Part shown: one piece after another, positions 4,463 through 6,208 of the stretch
Position numbering within the stretch: position 1 is the stretch's first letter
How the letters are laid out: every line of letters begins with the position of its first letter
Assembly (NCBI GenBank): GCA_900549885.1
Contig: URQA01000140.1
Coordinates: forward strand, 1-6,208
DNA from: an uncultured Eubacteriales bacterium
GTDB taxonomy: Bacteria > Bacillota > Clostridia > Oscillospirales > Oscillospiraceae
Length of the DNA stretch: 6,208 nt
Reading direction: 5' to 3'
Notes under the pieces: model-generated
Database searches by the model: none
The model's input: the letters and a program-made list of their open reading frames with translations, nothing else
Told to the model about the DNA's origin: nothing
Position numbers and translations under genes: made by a program

Positions 4463-4981
4463 ATGGCTGACGAACTGAAATGGTATGTTGCCCACACTTA
4501 CTCGGGCTATGAGAACACCGTGGCGGCCAGCATCGAGAAATCTGTGGAAAACCGCAACATGAAAGACCTCATCACCGAGGTCAACATTCCCATGGAGACT
4601 GTCACCGAGATCACGGACAACGGCCCCAAGACCGTGGAGCGCAAGGTATTCCCCGGCTATGTGCTGGTCAAGATGGTTATGACCGACGAGACCTGGCATC
4701 TGGTGCGCAACATCCGCGGTGTCACCGGCTTTGTGGGCTCTGCCAACAAGGCCATCCCCCTCACCGACGACGAGATCGCCGCTCTGGGCGTGGAAAAGCG
4801 CGAGGTAGTGGTGTCCTACGACGTGGGGGACAATGTCAAGATCACCGACGGCGCCCTGGAGTCCTTTATCGGCACCGTGGAGGAGCTGGATCTGGACCGG
4901 GGCAAGGTCCGCGTGGTCGTGTCCATGTTCGGGCGGGAGACTCCCGTCGAGCTGGAGTTGGACCAAGTGGAGCCAGTCTAA
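4463..4981 (+). CDS. nusG: Transcription termination/antitermination factor NusG
   Basis: NusG binds RNA polymerase at the clamp and modulates pausing and termination, and in many bacteria couples transcription to the ribosome. The 172-residue product is full length. The NGN domain (about 4-110) begins LKWYVAHTYSGYENTVAASIE and holds the signature RKVFPGYVLVKM (60-71) and VRNIRGVTGFVGS (81-93). The KOW domain (about 118-172) reads YDVGDNVKITDGALESFIGTV and ends in FGRETPVELELDQVEPV. The ATG at 4463 has GAGGGAACGGA just upstream, overlapping the end of secE. I see no insertion domain as found in some NusG paralogues. Confidence 0.97.
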   Translation: MADELKWYVAHTYSGYENTVAASIEKSVENRNMKDLITEVNIPMETVTEITDNGPKTVERKVFPGYVLVKMVMTDETWHLVRNIRGVTGFVGSANKAIPLTDDEIAALGVEKREVVVSYDVGDNVKITDGALESFIGTVEELDLDRGKVRVVVSMFGRETPVELELDQVEPV

Positions 4982-4983
4982 TC

Positions 4984-5111
4984 CGAAGCGTGAAGCCGTT
5001 GTGAGCCGCAGGCTAAGACGGTACGCAGGCACGGATGCGGGGCGGCACCGCCGCCACGCAGGAGTGCGGATGTACCGGCTTAGAGCCGCGTCGCGAACAG
5101 GCGAAGCGTGA
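4984..5111. repeat. Palindromic element flanked by a 10-bp direct repeat (MITE/REP-like candidate)
   Basis: CGAAGCGTGA occurs exactly at 4984-4993 and again at 5102-5111. Between them is a nested palindrome. GGCTAAG-a-CGGTAC (5011-5024) pairs with GTACCG-g-CTTAG-ag-CC (5072-5087). GCAC/GTGC pair at 5029-5032/5064-5067. TGCG-g-GGCGGC (5036-5046) pairs with GCCGCC-a-CGCA (5050-5060) around an ACC loop. Weaker complementarity continues outward towards the direct repeats. Together these look like a short non-autonomous insertion with a target duplication. A structured RNA within the operon transcript is the alternative. No coding frame with a ribosome site is present. Confidence 0.5.
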
Positions 5112-5146
5112 CAACAAGAAGCGCGCACAAAACAGGCGCGCCACTG

Positions 5147-5163
5147 GCAGGTATCATACCTGC
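5147..5163 (+). promoter_or_regulatory. Perfect small hairpin upstream of the L1 site
   Basis: GCAGGTA (5147-5153) pairs perfectly with TACCTGC (5157-5163) around a 3-base loop. Only TTT follows, after a gap, so I do not call it a terminator. It may help fold the rplK leader, sitting nine bases before the larger hairpin at 5172-5202. Confidence 0.45.
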
Positions 5164-5171
5164 TGCCTTTC

Positions 5172-5202
5172 GTGGGAGGAGCGTTGCCCGCTCCGTCACC
5201 AC
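5172..5202 (+). promoter_or_regulatory. Probable L1-binding autoregulatory hairpin of the rplK-rplA mRNA
   Basis: GTGG (5172-5175) pairs with CCAC (5199-5202), and GGAGCG (5178-5183) with CGCTCC (5189-5194). The two helices are separated by an asymmetric internal loop, GA on one side and GTCA on the other. L1 is known to repress its own operon by binding an mRNA copy of its 23S rRNA site, which also has two helices joined by an asymmetric loop. Position fits: 12 bases before the rplK ribosome site (AGGAGGT, 5215-5221). The assignment to L1 rests on form and place, not on a model search. Confidence 0.6.
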
Positions 5203-5231
5203 CACATCTTATGTAGGAGGTGCTGTTTCAA

Positions 5232-5657
5232 ATGGCACAGAAAGTAACTGGATACGTAAAGCTGCAGATCCCCGCCGGCCAGGCAACTCCCGCCCCCCCT
5301 GTGGGCCCCGCTCTGGGCCAGCATGGCGTCAACATCGCCGCTTTTACTAAGGAATTCAACGAGCGCACCAAGAAGGACATGGGCCTGATCATTCCCGTGG
5401 TCATCACCGTATATGCGGACCGCTCCTTTACCTTCGTCACCAAGACCCCTCCCGCCGCCGTGCTCATCAAGAAGGCCTGCAACATCGAGTCTGGCTCCGG
5501 CGTGCCCAACAAGACCAAGGTCGCCACCCTGTCCAAGGCTGATCTGCAGAAGATCGCTGAGACCAAGATGCCCGACCTGAACGCCGCCAGCCTGGAGTCC
5601 GCTATGAGCATGATCGCCGGCACCGCCCGCTCCATGGGCGTTCTGGTGGAAGAGTAA
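5232..5657 (+). CDS. rplK: 50S ribosomal protein L11
   Basis: L11 forms the stalk base with 23S rRNA and is the site where RelA senses stalled ribosomes and thiopeptides act. The ATG at 5232 follows AGGAGGT (5215-5221); a TTG at 5220 lies inside the ribosome site and was rejected. The product has 141 residues, exactly the usual length. The N-terminal domain contains VKLQIPAGQATPAPPVGPALGQHGVNI (9-35, the proline-rich thiostrepton-region helix). The RNA-binding C-terminal domain has KTPPAAVLIKKA and ends MPDLNAASLESAMSMIAGTARSMGVLVEE. It is followed after 17 bases by rplA. Translation is probably controlled through the hairpin at 5172-5202. Confidence 0.97.
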   Translation: MAQKVTGYVKLQIPAGQATPAPPVGPALGQHGVNIAAFTKEFNERTKKDMGLIIPVVITVYADRSFTFVTKTPPAAVLIKKACNIESGSGVPNKTKVATLSKADLQKIAETKMPDLNAASLESAMSMIAGTARSMGVLVEE

Positions 5658-5675
5658 GGGAAGGAGGAAGTAAAC

Positions 5676-6208
5676 ATGGCTAAAGGAAAGAAGTATGTGG
5701 ACAGCGCCAAGCTCATTGACCGCGCCGCCCAGTATGATGTGACCGAGGCGATGGACTTGGTCATCAAGACCGCCACCGCTAAGTTTGACGAGACCGTGGA
5801 GCTGCACGTGAAGCTGGGCGTGGACTCCCGCCACGCCGACCAGCAAGTCCGCGGTGCCATCGTCCTCCCCCACGGCACCGGCAAGACCGCCCGGGTGCTG
5901 GTCTTTGCCAAGGGTGACAAGGCTGACGAGGCCCGTGCCGCCGGCGCCGACTTTGTGGGTGATATGGACATGGTCCAGAAGATCCAGAGCGAGAACTGGT
6001 TCGACTTCGACGTGGTGGTCGCCACTCCCGACATGATGGGCGTGGTCGGCCGTCTGGGTAAGGTTCTGGGTCCCAAGGGCCTGATGCCCTCTCCCAAGGC
6101 CGGCACCGTCACCCCCAACGTGACCCAGGCCATCAATGAGATCAAGGCCGGTAAGGTGGAGTACCGTCTGGACAAGACCAACATCATCCACTGCCCCATC
6201 GGCAAGGT
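5676..6208 (+). CDS. rplA: 50S ribosomal protein L1, first 177 residues (cut by right window edge)
   Basis: L1 builds the mobile L1 stalk that guides tRNA release, and acts as translational repressor of the rplK-rplA operon. The ATG at 5676 has AAGGAGG (5661-5667) at ideal spacing. I translated directly: MAKGKKYVDSAKLIDRAAQYDVTEAMDLV at the start, FDETVELHVKLGVDSRHADQQVRGAIVLPHGTGK (37-70) with the conserved rRNA-contact residues, and VGRLGKVLGPKGLMPSPKAGTVT (124-146), which is the family signature. The frame stays open to the window end. About 230 residues are expected, so roughly 50 lie outside. Confidence 0.97.
   Translation, partial: MAKGKKYVDSAKLIDRAAQYDVTEAMDLVIKTATAKFDETVELHVKLGVDSRHADQQVRGAIVLPHGTGKTARVLVFAKGDKADEARAAGADFVGDMDMVQKIQSENWFDFDVVVATPDMMGVVGRLGKVLGPKGLMPSPKAGTVTPNVTQAINEIKAGKVEYRLDKTNIIHCPIGK

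Noticed and set aside
4199..5128. Minus-strand frame of 309 codons over secE and nusG
   Set aside because: Shadow of strongly conserved plus-strand genes; no matching family or ribosome site.
5147..5163. Intrinsic terminator between nusG and rplK
   Set aside because: The stem is perfect, but no T-run follows it.
5196..6205. Two long minus-strand frames over rplK and rplA
   Set aside because: Products of GC-rich codon bias opposite L11 and L1; both plus-strand genes are full family matches.
1..6208. CRISPR array, tRNA or rRNA gene, transposase or integrase gene
   Set aside because: No regularly spaced repeats, cloverleaf, rRNA-like sequence or recombinase motifs were seen on either strand.

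Overview
This looks like chromosomal DNA from a high-GC gut-type Clostridia, probably Oscillospiraceae (Flavonifractor/Intestinimonas-like). I infer this from the strong AGGAGG ribosome sites, the bacterial-type rpmG-secE-nusG-rplK-rplA order, the four-cysteine L33 and the small XRE regulators. No taxonomic search was run. Most of the window is core housekeeping sequence; the accessory material is concentrated between about 1565 and 3173.

Layout. At 3-695 (minus) is the N-terminal part of ilvD (branched-chain amino acid synthesis), cut by the left edge. It is divergent from a five-helix membrane protein of the CmpB/type IV ABC permease-like family (884-1564, plus); both have good sigma-A type promoters in the gap. 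A hairpin-rich stretch without genes (1565-1866) leads to a bidirectional terminator shared with an 84-residue acidic protein of unknown function (1908-2162, minus). That gene diverges from a two-gene XRE-family regulator cassette (2245-2475 and 2482-2727) across a symmetry-rich control region. The cassette is followed by a broken tandem copy of the first regulator (2724-2944), a short degraded copy of the 3' end of ruvX (2948-3013, minus) and a 160-bp run of consecutive hairpins that ends at the intact ruvX gene (3174-3596, minus).

From about 3700 rightwards is the transcription/translation operon. A promoter that shares its -35 bases with the ruvX promoter drives a roughly 170-nt structured leader ending in an intrinsic terminator just ahead of rpmG (L33). 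Then come secE (preprotein translocase), nusG (transcription factor), a 250-nt gap, rplK (L11) and the start of rplA (L1), which is cut by the right edge. The gap holds an imperfect palindrome flanked by a 10-bp direct repeat and, next to rplK, a hairpin with the expected form of the autoregulatory site bound by L1.

No tRNA, rRNA, CRISPR array, transposase or integrase gene was seen. I did not find a convincing new multi-gene system. The points most worth checking are the rpmG leader/attenuator, the duplicated ruvX tail with its hairpin array, the palindromic element between nusG and rplK, and the regulator cassette with its decayed paralogue.
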